Positions 37,501 through 48,148 of a stretch of 64,000 nt of DNA are shown here, piece after piece. Both the position numbers and the translations under genes were made by a program. The notes under the pieces were generated by a model, which was not told where the DNA came from, did no database searches, and saw only the letters and a program-made list of their open reading frames with translations. This stretch comes from Closterium sp. Naga37s-1 (lineage: Eukaryota; Streptophyta; Zygnematophyceae; Desmidiales; Closteriaceae), in contig CANJKZ010000977.1 of the NCBI GenBank assembly GCA_947471745.1, forward strand, positions 1,902,501 through 1,966,500, given 5' to 3'. Positions within the stretch are counted from its first letter, which is position 1. Each line of letters begins with the position of its first letter.

Positions 37501-40500
37501 GGCGCGTCATGGTAACGGGTGCGTTATGGTAACGGGTGCGTTATGGTAACGGGTGCGTTATGGTAACGGGCGCGTCATGGTAACGGGCGCGTCATGGTAA
37601 CGGGTGCGTTATGGTAACGGGTGCGTTATGGTAACGGGTGCGTTATGGTAACGGGCGCGTCATGGTAACGGGCGCGTCATGGTAACGGGTGCGTTATGGT
37701 AACGGGCGCGTTATGGTAACGGGCGCGTTATGGTAACGGGTGCGTCATGATAACGGGTGCGTCATCGTAACGGGTGCGTTGTGGTAACGGGTGCGTTATG
37801 GTAACGGGTGCGTTATGGTAACGGGCGCGTCATGGTAACGGGCGCGTTATGGTAACGGGCGCGTCATGGTAACGGGTGCGTTATGGTAACGGGTGCGTTA
37901 TGGTAACGGGCGCGTTATAATCCACCTCCAGAATCCACCTAGCCTTTGGGTCCTGGGCACTGGAGGAGAGAAAGACCGAGTGAGAGGGGGGTCCGGGATG
38001 GGGGGTTGGGGGGTTAACTAGGTTACTCCTGCTGCCGTTCCTCCCCAACTGGTCCTTACCATTATCATCACCATCCATTGAAGTAACATAATCTGGTTTT
38101 TGAATTTTCTCAACAGACACAATCCATTACAGTCACATCATCTCACATTATCCAGGAAGTATCGGTCGTGAGTGATGGCGACAACGGTGCCTTTGAACTC
38201 TGCCAGGTACCGCTCCAGCCATGCCACGCACTGCCTCCACGTCCCGTCGGTGCTGATCCATACCCCCATACCACTAAGCATCAACACACTGCCACCCATC
38301 AGAGTAGCATCGCACTCACATCATCCAGGAAGTAGCGGACGTGGGTGATGGCCACAACAGTGCCTTTGAACTCTGCCAGGTACCGCTCCAGCCACGCCAC
38401 TGCCTCCGCGTGCCATCAGTGCTGACCAATACCCCCATACCACTAAGCATCAACACACTGCCACCCGTCAGAGTAGCATCGCACTCACATTGTCAAGGAG
38501 GTATCGGTCGTGAGTGATGGCGACAACGGTGCCTTTGAACTCCCACCAGTACAGATAAAGCACACGTACCAGTATCACCTACCACCTATACCACCACTCA
38601 TCGCACTCACATTATCCAGGAAGTATCGGTCGTGAGTGATGGCGACAACGGTGCGTCTGAACTCCCACCCCACCAGTACAGATAAAACACACATACCAGT
38701 ATCACCTACCGCCGTTACTACCACGCATCTGCGCTCACATCATCCAGGAAGTAGCGGCCGTGAGTGATGGCCACAACAGTGCCTTTGAACTCTGCCAGGT
38801 ACCGCTCCAGCCACGCCACTGCCTCCAGGTCCCACCAGTGCTGACCTGACCTGACCTGACCTGACCTGACCTGATCTGATCTGATCTAATCTGATCTGAC
38901 CTATACCACCACACCACTGCCTCTGCGACCCATGGGTGCTGGCCTGTACCACCGTGTCCCTGCCACTCACATTATCAAGGAAGTAGCGGTCGTGAGTGAT
39001 GGCAACGACAGTGCCTTTGAACTCCGCCAGATACCGCTCCAGCCATGCCACTGCCTCCGCATCGAGATGGTTCGTGGGCTCGTCCAGAAAGAGAATGTCC
39101 GGCGCCTGCGAGTGGGAGAAGTAAAGGGGAGTGTGGGAGAGGGGGGGGGGGGAGGGGGATAGGGTGCAAGAGTGCCTCCATCCAGCCATGCCCCTGCCTC
39201 CGCATCGAGATGGTTCGTGGGCTCGTCCAGAAAGAGAATGTCCGGCGCCTGCGAGTGGGAGAAGTAAAGGGGAGTGTGGGAGAGGGGGGGGGGGGGAGGG
39301 GGATGGGGTGCAAGAGTGCCTCCATCCAGCCATGCCCCTGCCTCCGCATCGAGATGGTTCGTGGGCTCGTCCAGAAAGAGAATGTCCGGCGCCTGCGAGT
39401 GGGAGAAGTAAAGGGGAGTGTGGGAGAGGGGGGGGGGGGGGGGGGATGGGGTGCAAGAGTGCCTCCATCCAGCCATGCCCCTGCCTCCGCATCGAGATGG
39501 TTCGTGGGCTCGTCCAGAAAGAGAATGTCCGGCGCCTGTATGCGGGAGGGGGGTAAAGGAGGTGGGAAGTGGAAGAGGAGGGGGTAGGAGAGGGATTTCA
39601 GGTGGACCCGACGGTTTCCGGTCTCTTCCAACTAGCCCCGCTCCCCTCTATGTTCCACCTAAGCCCCCTTCCCTCCCTTTCCCTCCTTCCCTTCCCCACG
39701 CTAGCCCCTCCCTCATGCTAACCCCTCCCCCACGCTAGCCCCTCATAGCCCCCATGCCGTGCTTGTCGCGATCCCCCCTCCCTTCCCTCACCTGCAGCAG
39801 CAGGCGACACAGTGCCACGCGCCTCCTCTCCCCGCCACTCAAATTCATGCAGCAAAGTTTTCTGTGAACAAGCATGGAAAAAATAACTTCCCCCTTTCCG
39901 CTTTTGAGTCGACTCAAAATTCACGTTCATTAAACAAGGTTGTCTGTGTAACAAACATGGAATGAAACGGCTTTCCCCTCCACCCCCCCCCCTCCACCCC
40001 CCCCCCCTCCACCCCCCCCCTCCACCCCCCCCCTCCACCCCCCCCCTCCACCCCCCCCCTCCACCCCCCCCCTCCACCCCCCCCCTCCACCCCCCCCCTC
40101 CACCCCCTACCATTCCCCCTCCTCACCTGCAGCAGCAGGCGGCACAGGGCCACGCGCCTCCTCTCCCCGCCACTCAGATTCGCCACGGGGGCCTCACCGG
40201 AGGGGCAGCGTAATGCGTCCATGGCCCTCTAGAAGCACGGGAGACAGAGAGGTGGGTGGAGAGCGGTGCAAGTGGGTTTGAGAACAGGGATCATGGCACA
40301 AGGGTTTGTGACAGCAGCACTCAGATTCGCCTCGGGGGCCTCACCGGAGGGGCAGCGTAATGCGTCCATGGCCCTCTAGAAGCACGGGAGGCAGGGCAGG
40401 CAGGGAGGTAGAGGGGAGTGGGAAGCGGTGCAAGTCGGTTTGGAAACAGGAAACAGGGCAGGGGGGCTGGTGAAGAAGCAGCAACACTCAGGTTCTCCTC

Positions 40501-43226
40501 CTCGGGGGCCTTCCTTGGGGAAAAGAAAACAGCGGCCCTGAGGACTTACTGCAGCAGCTGCCAACTTTTGAGGCGCCTCAAAAGTAGACTCGCTCGAGGG
40601 CCTTCCTTGGGGGAAACAGCGCCCCTGAGGACTTACTGCAGCAGCTGCCAAGTAGACTCGGGGGCCTTCCTTGGGGAAAACAGCGAGATTACTTTTGAGT
40701 CGACTCAAAAGACATCCCTGAGGACTTACTGCAGCAGCTGCCAACCTCTGTTGTTTCCACCTGAGGACTCACCTGCAGCTCCCTGACTCTGTTGTTTCCA
40801 CCTGAGGACTCACCTGCAGCTCCCTGACTCTGTTGTTTCCACCTGAGGACTCACCTGAAGCTGCCTGTCGAGCTCCCAGCCGTTGCAGGCGTCGAGGCGG
40901 GTCTGCAGGCGCTCCATTTGAGCCATCAGCTTGTCCATTTCAGCATCGCCTGCTGATGCCATCGCTACACTCACCTGATGGTTTTAAGAACATGCATGGA
41001 TGGATGGATACGAACATGTATGGAAATGTACGAGCACACATGAATGATTTTCTAGGCGCATCTAAAGGCACTCCATCTGAGCCATCAGCTTGTCCATGTC
41101 AGCATCGCCCGCTGATGCCATCGCTACACTCACCTGATGGATATATGTATGTATGGATACAAGCACATACGGATATGTATAAGCACACACGGATAAAGGC
41201 ATGAACTGCTTGATCTCCAAACCTCTGCAGCCCGCTTTTCGTTCTTTCGCGCTTTCTTCCTTCCCGCCCAACTCTCCTCCTCAGCCCAACTTTTTCATCA
41301 CTACCTCTTCACCTCCTCCTCCTCACCTCCTCACTTCCTCCGCTCACCTCCTCACCTCCTCACTTCCTCCCTCACTTCCTTCTCCTCACTTCCTCCCCTC
41401 ACCTCCTCACCTCCTCACTTCCTCACTTCCTTCTCTTCACTTCCTCTTCACCCCTCCACCACCTCACCTCCTCAAACTCCTGAAGCAGGTCCCTGGTCTC
41501 CTTAAGAGCAGGTTCGATGTTATCCATAACAGTGACCCCATCATCCAGCAGCGGCTCCTGCTCCAGGTACCCAATCTTGATGCTCGGATCGATGTAATAA
41601 TCCCCCTCAAACGTCGTGTCTTGCCTCTTCCCCCTCACCCCCTGACCTCTACACTTCCCCCTCACCCCTTCCTTCCCCTCACCTCCTCACTCTTCACTTC
41701 CCCCTCACCTCTTCAATTCCTCTTTAACTCCCCACCACCTCACCTCCTCAAACTCCTGAAGCAAATCCTTGGTCTCCTTAAGAGCAGGTTCGATATTATC
41801 CATAACAGTGACCCCATCATCCAGCAGCGGCTCCTGCTCCAGGTACCCAATCTTGATGCTCGGATCGATGTAATAATCCCCCTCAAACGTCGTGTCTTTC
41901 CCCGCGAGAAGGCGCATGAGGGAGCTCTTGCCCGCCCCGTTGGCCCCCAGGAAGCCGATCTTGGCGCCCAGGTACATGCCCAGGCTGATGTTCTTTAGGA
42001 TCTCCTTGCCATTCGGGGCCACCTGGGGGGGCGGAGAGGTGGGGGGGGGAGGGAGATGGGAGTGGGATGAACCTGGTAAGAGGGAGAAGGCTTGGCCCCC
42101 AGGAAGCCGATCTTGGCGCCCATATACATGCCCAGGCTGATGTTCTTTAGGATCTCCTTGCCGTTGGGGGCCACCTGCTTGGTCACAGGGGTGACCACGG
42201 GTATGGCAGCGGGTGGAGGAGGTGGAATGGGGGAGAGGAGGGAGAAAGATCACCCCAGGTACATGCCCAGGCTGATGTTCCTCAGAATCGCCTTGCCATT
42301 CGGCGCCACCTGAAAGCGTTGGGGAGGGGAGACGGGGAGGGGTGGGAGGGGAGAGGGTGGAAATGGTAAGAACGTAAAGTGGCGCCCAGGTACATGCCCA
42401 GGCTGATGTTCTTTAGGATCTCCTTGCCGTTGGGCGCCACCTGCGGGGGTGGGGGAGAGAAGGGTGCAGCGGGAGGGGGGAGGGAGGGAGATGGGAGTGG
42501 GAAGAATCTGATAGAAGGAAGAGAAGGAGGAGGGCTTGGCCCCCACGAACCCGATCTTGGCGCCACGTGGTGTGGAACAAGGGGTTGGGGAGAGGGGCCG
42601 AGGGGGATTGGGATTGGGTGTGGGATTGGGGAGAATTTTTAGGAAAGGGGAGTTGTGGCGCAAAGAAGAGAGCGTGAAGCAAAGCCCTCGTCATGCTTCA
42701 AACCGTATCTCTTAAACCCTGAACCCCTGCCGCAAATCTAGGTCGCAAACAGCATTTGCATGGCGACGCGAAAACTCCGCTATAAGAAGACTCAGTAAAA
42801 TATATTTTTTTCGCGTGCCTTGCGGAGGCGGTTCACGCTGAGGATGATCTTCCGCGTCTCGTTCTGATACGCCGTCCCGCGCTCCGCGGACGGAGCCTTG
42901 CTGCCCGCCGACTTCAGCTTCCCGCCGCCGCCTCCGCCGCCTCCGCCGGCACCTGCGCCGCCTCCGCCACCGCCTCCGCCGGCTCTTCCGCCGCCTCCCC
43001 CGCCTTTCTTCCCTTTTTTTCCCGCCATAGCGACCACTTTCGCAGTGCGCGCTGCCGTTGCTGCGGAATGCCGTCGTGCCTTGAGGTGCGACGTGGAGCC
43101 CTTCCATTGGAGGAGATCAATGCCGCCATTTTGGTTACGTTTGGAGGCGAAATTCGTGGGGATGCTGCGCTGGACTGTCAGCTCGGAACCAACAGCCAGG
43201 CATGTTGGCGAATAACTGAGAGCCAT
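31429..43226 (-). CDS. EttA-type ABC-F ATPase with organelle-type N-terminal extension
   Basis: Twin-ATPase ABC-F protein. Bacterial EttA binds the ribosomal E site and gates translation according to ATP/ADP; an organellar role here is inferred. Exons: 43226-42819, 42022-41744, 40974-40855, 40228-40127, 39105-38971, 35436-35245, 34691-34502, 33412-33209, 32591-32287, 31530-31429. They sum to 679 codons in phase (678 aa; bacterial EttA is about 555). Residues 1-136 are a Ser/Arg/Ala-rich leader with a Gly tract. ABC1 has Walker [10 protein letters not shown] (162-170), [19 protein letters not shown] and THDRY. Exon 3 matches the EttA arm. The linker has [23 protein letters not shown]2 has [26 protein letters not shown] and SHDRW. 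The end is [18 protein letters not shown]. Intron 1 appears to start with GC. Nearly every exon has partial tandem copies. Confidence 0.93.
31846..32975 (-). repeat. Exon-edge repeat cluster, ABC-F exon 9
   Basis: A 5' copy (about 32975-32785, [20 protein letters not shown] through LDVDTLRA) precedes the complete exon 32591-32287. 3' copies follow at about 32217-32030 ([17 protein letters not shown] through EGDSK) and, more degraded, 31945-31846. An ATA microsatellite separates the last two (about 31956-32005). Confidence 0.87.
32597..32726. repeat. G-rich GGGA tandem tract in ABC-F intron 8
   Basis: About 130 bp of G runs and GGGA tetramers on the plus strand, directly upstream of the exon 9 acceptor on the gene's strand, where it reads as a C/T tract. 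The plus strand has many runs of three or more G. Confidence 0.9.
33209..33640 (-). repeat. Exon-edge repeat, ABC-F exon 8
   Basis: A shortened copy (about 33635-33520, [20 protein letters not shown] then a jump to [17 protein letters not shown] sequence) lies upstream in transcript order of the complete exon at 33412-33209. Confidence 0.8.
33831..34862 (-). repeat. Exon-edge repeat cluster, ABC-F exon 7
   Basis: A partial upstream copy (about 34860-34760) precedes the complete exon 34691-34502. Four copies of the 3' part follow (about 34440-34345, 34283-34188, 34112-34032, 33925-33828), each encoding AKAFGER(V/I)[12 protein letters not shown] or a variant and ending at a GTATGG-like donor. 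The intron parts between copies are also near-identical, giving a period of about 157 bp for the first copies. Confidence 0.9.
35058..35962 (-). repeat. Exon-edge repeat cluster, ABC-F exon 6
   Basis: Short 5' copies with acceptor start near 35962, 35881, 35750 and 35572 ([11 protein letters not shown] and extensions). The complete exon is 35436-35245. A 3' copy lies at about 35150-35058 ([20 protein letters not shown]). Together with 37920-37960 there are at least five 5' copies. Confidence 0.87.
36066..37918. repeat. 17-bp minisatellite, about 109 units
   Basis: Near-perfect array of the unit GGTAACGGGTGCGTTAT over 1.85 kb inside ABC-F intron 5. Most units contain TAACG and CGTTA arms around GGTG, so each can form a small hairpin. 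A variant block (CAAGTCAG, then GCGACATGG, GAGTGCG) recurs exactly 782 bp apart (36326 and 37108), that is 46 units, showing a higher-order repeat. The array interrupts a partial exon 6 copy: GATC plus CCTGCCCGCG on the left and CCACCTCCAGAATCCACC on the right. Confidence 0.95.
38145..39538 (-). repeat. Exon-edge repeat cluster, ABC-F exon 5
   Basis: Three 5' copies with acceptor (about 39535-39465, 39393-39320, 39248-39180; [20 protein letters not shown]) precede the complete exon 39105-38971, with a period of about 144 bp that includes a poly-G run. At least five 3' copies follow (about 38830-38738, 38670-38610, 38545-38492, 38400-38318, 38225-38140; [18 protein letters not shown]). Confidence 0.9.
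38844..38902. repeat. CTGAC/CTGAT pentanucleotide repeat
   Basis: About ten CTGAC or CTGAT units within ABC-F intron 5, between two partial copies of exon 5. Confidence 0.9.
39790..40375 (-). repeat. Exon-edge repeats of ABC-F exon 4 with C-rich tract
   Basis: A 5' copy (about 40375-40318, [18 protein letters not shown]) precedes the complete exon 40228-40127. A 3' copy lies at about 39845-39792 ([17 protein letters not shown] then GTGAGG). Between the latter two lies a [16 protein letters not shown] array at about 39976-40108. Confidence 0.87.
40745..41130 (-). repeat. Exon-edge repeats of ABC-F exon 3
   Basis: A 5' copy (about 41130-41055, [20 protein letters not shown]) precedes the complete exon 40974-40855. 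The exon end plus donor (CAG|GTGAGTCCTCAG) is then repeated three more times in short units (about 40860-40740), continuing as CTGCTGCAGTAAGTCCTCAGG copies to about 40530. Confidence 0.82.
41469..42565 (-). repeat. Exon-edge repeat cluster, ABC-F exon 2
   Basis: 5' copies start after acceptors near 42443, 42313 and 42173 ([20 protein letters not shown]), with a fragment near 42565-42540 (GAKIGF). The complete exon is 42022-41744. A 3' copy follows at about 41612-41469 ([20 protein letters not shown] through LLQEFEE) with its own donor. Confidence 0.88.
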
Positions 43227-43307
43227 GGTGGAAGTTTGGAAGTGGAGTGACGAGGGGAGCTCCAGATTTTTAATATAGTAAATAAAAACTGTTTCGCCTC
43301 TTAAACA

Positions 43308-43381
43308 TCCGTTGTAGTCCAGCCTGGTTAGGATACCTGGCTTTCACCCAGGCGACCCGGGTTCAAATCCCGGCAACGGAG
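43308..43381 (+). tRNA. tRNA-Glu (anticodon TTC)
   Basis: A 74-nt cloverleaf without intron. The acceptor stem TCCGTTG pairs with CAACGGA; the D arm contains GGTTAGGATA; the anticodon stem-loop CTGG-CTTTCAC-CCAG gives anticodon TTC; the T arm is CCGGGTTCAAATCCCGG with a good B box. A TTTTT run at 43383-43387 is a plausible RNA polymerase III terminator. It lies in the spacer between the divergent ABC-F and START genes. Confidence 0.96.
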
Positions 43382-43387
43382 CTTTTT

Positions 43388-44353
43388 GCTGTGTTTAGTT
43401 AGGCTTCGCTATCACTCTCTCTGATCAGGAGACCTTTCACTGTACATCTTGTTGATTGGCCCATGGTCGACGTCATGGCATATTTTCCGGTCAGCTGTCG
43501 TCAGAGGAATTACTGTCGGTTTGGTTGACGTCAATCGTGATGGGTCAACAAAGCCACTCTGGTTGGCCCACGCCCAGTGTTTTCCGAAGTGCTCTGCTAA
43601 AAACACTGCCCGTGACATTACGTGATCCCACGTGCAATTCGATTTGGGGGTGACAGGGAAATTCAGAAGCAAACTGACATTACTCCCCCTACAGTCACTT
43701 GGTGGCTCAAAACGTGATTGCAATTTTGCTCAAAAATCTTTTGGGGAATTCCCGCAAATGAACGACTGCGCTTGATGGTGACGGCCCCACTTTCAACCGC
43801 GTAGCGTGTGCCACGTCGGATGTGTCCGGCCATCAAAACTCCCGTCTCGTCGTCCCTGCGATGGCATTCCGTCACAAAAACTCCCACACAGCCTGCGTTT
43901 ATTCAGCCCGAAGTCCGGTTTGTTGTGGAACTGACCGGACGGGCTGGACGTTTTCCGGCCCTCCCGAACTCGAGCCGCGTCGAAACCATCATCCCCCTTG
44001 GGAATTGCGCAGGTGCTGGATCAAACATTCGCCTTGATTTTATCCACAGCTCTCATGAACTCATCATCTTCAGACAGGAATAGCATTCTAAATGACCAGA
44101 CCAGAAGCAAGTGAGCTCTGCTGATCAAGTAGCATCTCCATAGCTGCTAACTTTCCAGTACGTGCGAAGCCTCAGAGATCCTGTTGGGAATGTTTGTGTA
44201 GGTTGTATGCAGTACTGTTCCGCTCATTTCGCGCGTTACTTTCTACGTTGTTCAGATCAAAGTAGCTCCTGCAGCAGCGTATCTCAGTGTCTTTGAGCTC
44301 CTAAATTTCAGTATACTATCTCAGTATATAAGTGACACGTTTCAGGAGAAGCC
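43388..44353. other. Spacer upstream of the START gene
   Basis: About 970 bp between tRNA-Glu and the START gene's first codon. It must contain that gene's promoter. Short open frames on both strands show no recognisable domain. A splice-acceptor-like TTTCAG at 44341-44345 leaves open an upstream noncoding exon. Confidence 0.45.
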
Positions 44354-47300
44354 ATGCCGCTTGTTGATGGTATGACTGCCTTAGACGAAGCGCTGGAGGC
44401 TCCCGAATGGAGCAGCCTCGGAGCAGTCCGGACAGCGATTCGGAAGCAGCTAACACAACAAGGTAGCGCTTTAGTCCTATATTTGCAAATGCCGTGATAT
44501 CGACACAACGTTGTTTAATCGTTTACCGCGAATTAACACCAATTATCTGACAAAAAAAGTTCATTTCTGCTGTGATTTTCGACCTTGCCGGAAAATGTAT
44601 CTCTCTGTCCAGGTGCAGGAGCAAAAAATCCATCGGAGGAAGTTATTAATCACTGGTCGGGGGAAATGATGGGTGTGTTGAACGACATGAACAGTGCTAA
44701 AGCTGATGTCATGAGGGATGTGGCACCTGCAGATCGCCGAGCATGGAAGGTACTACTCTTTTTGGCTTGGTATTATTGTGTTAATCATGCATACCGATGC
44801 GGGTTATGTGTTAAATGTCGTACGTCATTATGGAGGCAGACAGAATAACGATGGGTTCAAGGTATAACGGAAGTAGGAAAACATTAGTTCTATAATTTAT
44901 CGTCTTCGCTACGATTCGAAAATCGTTCTGCCTAAATGAAGGAGCCCGAACCATGAACCCCTATCCGCAGGTGTGCGAGGAGGGTCCGGAGCATCGAGCC
45001 ATGGTGCGGAAGGGGCCGGAAGGGACGGAGGTGCACACGCTGCTGATGGAGGGAATTGTGAACGGACCCGTGGAAGCAGCCGTCGCCATGACCCGCGACG
45101 TCACCTTTTTCAAAGAATGGTGCGTCCACGTCTGCAGTTGATCAGTATTGACAGCATCAACGTCAGCAGCAGTCGTCATGGCTCGTGACGTCACCTTGTG
45201 TAAGAATGGTACGTCACCCCACAGTTTGACCAATACTGACAGCATCAACATCAGCAGCAGCCGTAGCCATGAGTCTCGACGTCACCTTCTTCAAAGAATG
45301 GTACGCTGCGCGCTTGGCCGCGTGTGTGCCTCACTACCATGCAGCTGTCAGCTAGGTTGTTTATTCCCCCCCATGGCTCCCCGCGTTGCAACTTGAGAGT
45401 GTTTTTCTGTTGCTCTTTTGTCATTGCATTGCAGGTGGCCGCAGCAGAACATGCCTGTGTACAAGGTGATTGAGAACCGGTACCTGAAGCGAATTGGCGA
45501 CGGCTTCGACCTCACTTATATGAGGTAACACCCTACGCGAGATCACCTGCATGAGAACGCCGCTTACATGAGGTTGAGGTTACCCTTACTTGAGATACCC
45601 CCTATTTGAGGTAGCTTCATACTACCCTTCGTGATCTCAAACGTCATGAAGTACCACCGAATGCAATGCCTTACCTGAAAAGGCATGCATTAACCATACA
45701 GGAAAATGAGAAAGACATTATACACACCACCATTGCAAGCCTTTTTTTTGCGTGTAATTCTCAAAGAGAGGTTTCTAACTCTTTATTTCCTAGCCCTGTA
45801 AATGACGGGACAGACTTTCTTTTCTTGCTGCTGGTTGGATCGTGTTGCTCGAGCAGGTTCAGGACCCCTTGGCCGTTTCCCGGGAAGGAGTTCGCTTTTA
45901 TGCTCCTGAGCGTCTATGACGCCAACACGGGCATGGTCACCACGGTCCTTCAAACGGTAAGTTGCGAGACTGGTTAGGTACGGTAGAAATGGGGATGCTT
46001 GTCATCTGTGTCCCGTCTCTCCATTCGAGCCCTGGACCACCCCCCACGCTCCTCCAGATGGCAAAGGACAGCACTCTCATCCACCCAGCCAAGCACGGCT
46101 TCCCACAAAAGGCCGTCCTTTCTGAACCCTCTGGCCCGCATGGCCATCAACGGTGTCTTCACCGTGAAACACCTGGGGGGGGAAATCGCTTATAAAGTTT
46201 GCTCACTGTCACCAACTTCTCCTTTGTCCCCCACCAGCCGCCAGAGGACAGCACTCTCATCAACCCAGCCAAGCACGGCTTCCCCCGAGACGCCGTCCCA
46301 CCCGCTCCATCTGGCGTGGTCCGCATGGCCATCAACGGCGGCTTCACCGTGAAGGACTTGGGTGAGAATCGCTGCCACTACCGGGGAATCTTCACCGTTG
46401 ATCTCAAGATGCCGCCCGCGCTGGTCAACTTTGTAACCAAGGGGTTTGGCGGAATGCTGTTCACGGTGTTTAGCAAAGAGATCGAGTCTGATTTGGCGGA
46501 TACGAAGGGCAGCAAGGGGAGGGCGTTCCGGAAGGTTCTGAAGGAGGAGCAGCTGTATGTGAGGATCAGCGAGGCCATGCGCGAGCACCGTGCTCGGAAG
46601 GAGAAGCGGCAGGAGAGAGATGGGCGAGGAGGAGCGGCGGCAGCAGCAGTGGCAACAGCAGCAGCGACGGGAGAGGATGGGGAGGAGGGTGAGGAGGAAG
46701 AGGAAGAGTGGGATGGAGGGAACTCCGAGGCGTTCTACTCTCCCGCCTCCTCCTTCTCCTCCTTCTTCCATGCGCACTCCCTCCCTCCCCTGTCCCTCGA
46801 CCACGCCCTAGCCACTGAATCACTCAACCCACACGCCACAGGAGGCATGCAGCTTCGTGACGCGCCTCAAGTATTCTCACAGACCAGGGGTACGAATCGC
46901 CGCACGAGTGCTCCTCCTCGCTGCAGATCTTCCGTCCCCAGGGGGGGAAGGATGATCGGCTCTGCAGCTGCGGAGGTGGAAGAAGCAGAAACAGGAGGAG
47001 CAGCGGGATGGGTTGGCAGGGGTCGGTTTGGCTTCCGAAGCAGCAGGCGCAAGGCAGAGGAGAGAGCTCGCAGACTCACAGAAGCCATTCCTTCCTTCTC
47101 CTCCTCTCTTCACACCCCCTCATCACCTGCCACCTCCCTGGCCTCCTCCCTGTCCCAAGCCCGCCTTGAAGATCTGGGCCTGATCCCTGTCATCCCTGTG
47201 TCCCCTGTGGACTCAGCACATACATCTGCTCACGAGGCAGCAAGCTACCGGCCCCACCACAGCGACCTGTGTCAGCAGATGCAGCCGGGTGATTTTGACA

Positions 47301-47416
47301 GAATCGTGGCAGGAGGTGCTTCAGAAAGCAAGGGAGTGTTTGGCAGCAGTGGGAAGGGGAATGGGGATGTAGGAGGCAAGACAGGTGGCGGGCTGTTTGG
47401 TAGCAGCTGGAGATTC

Positions 47417-47455
<39 letters not shown>

Positions 47456-48148
47456 GGCAGAAGCGGCAGAAGCAGCAGCAACAGCAGGAGCAGGAGGGAT
47501 AGTGATGGTGGTGCGGCGAGGAAGAGAGTCCCTGGCAGCCCAGGCCTTGGTCTCTGGTGGAAGGGAAGGTCATCCCGCGTTGCTGATTGCAGCAGCTATG
47601 ACGACGATGCATGCGCAGCGGCAGCATCAGCAGGAACAGCAGCGCCACAGTCACAGCCTCCCCCAATGTGGTTGGAATCTCCAATTCACAGGACCAGCCG
47701 CAGGGGCAGCACGGGCAGCACGGGCAGCGTTGGCAGCGTTGGCATGACTGGTAGTGGCAGCAGTGCTGGCAGCAGCAGCAGCTCTTGGTCTGCTAGCCCT
47801 GTTCTATGGGAGGAGAGGAGGGTGTCTGAAGCAGGGAACCGTGGGCCTGCTGGTGCTGGTGGGACAACAGCAGGCGCCTTGAGCCCTGGGTGGGACTCTG
47901 GAAGCACTCACAGCAGCCGAAGCAGCAGCAGCAGAGGCAGTAGTAATGTGCGCACTAGAGGAGCAAGCAGCCCGAGTCACGGGCAGGTTAAAGAACAACC
48001 GTCTGGGGCACCTGGCGGCAAGGGGTTCGGCCGTTACTGTGATGCGATGCCAAAGCAGCAAGTGGAGGTGAAGCGAAGGCAGGCAACAGAGAGACGGTTC
48101 CTCAATTTCTTGAAAGGAGGACGAGAAATTGATTTTGGTGCTTCATGA
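44354..48148 (+). CDS. START-domain (lipid-transport superfamily) protein with long serine-rich tail
   Basis: Exons 44354-44462, 44613-44749, 44971-45119, 45435-45524, 45857-45956 and 46238-48148 join in phase to 831 residues. Residues about 83-280 form a START-like domain of the plant polyketide cyclase/lipid transport type. Recognisable blocks are RKGPEGTEVHTLLMEGIVNG, FKEWWPQQNMPVYKV, FRTPWPFPGKEFAF, VVRMAINGGFTV and MPPALVNFVTKGFGGMLF. Such domains bind a hydrophobic ligand in a helix-grip cavity; ligand and location here are unknown. The remaining 550 residues, all in one exon, are low complexity: basic/Ala, then Ser/Gly-rich, with an AGC repeat coding a serine run (about 47418-47452). 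Plant relatives are usually much shorter. Exons 3 and 6 carry partial tandem copies. Confidence 0.87.
45160..45300 (+). repeat. 3' partial copies of START gene exon 3
   Basis: Two copies of the exon's last part, 45160-45208 and 45246-45299 (AAVVMARDVTLCKN, AAVAMSLDVTFFKEW-like), lie downstream of the complete exon 44971-45119. Each ends at a GTACG donor. Confidence 0.85.
46056..46237 (+). repeat. 5' partial copy of START gene exon 6
   Basis: The block after CTCCAG at 46057 repeats the first 110 bp of exon 6 (MAKDSTLIHPAKHGFP, RMAINGVFTVKHLG-like, the latter after a frame slip). It lies upstream of the complete exon starting at 46238. Confidence 0.85.

Noticed and set aside
1..43226. Exon copies as a pure assembly artefact or as nested pseudogenes
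   Set aside because: Copies differ by several substitutions and intron indels and follow a strict 5'-upstream, 3'-downstream order. Processed pseudogenes would lack intron parts. An artefact cannot be fully excluded without reads.
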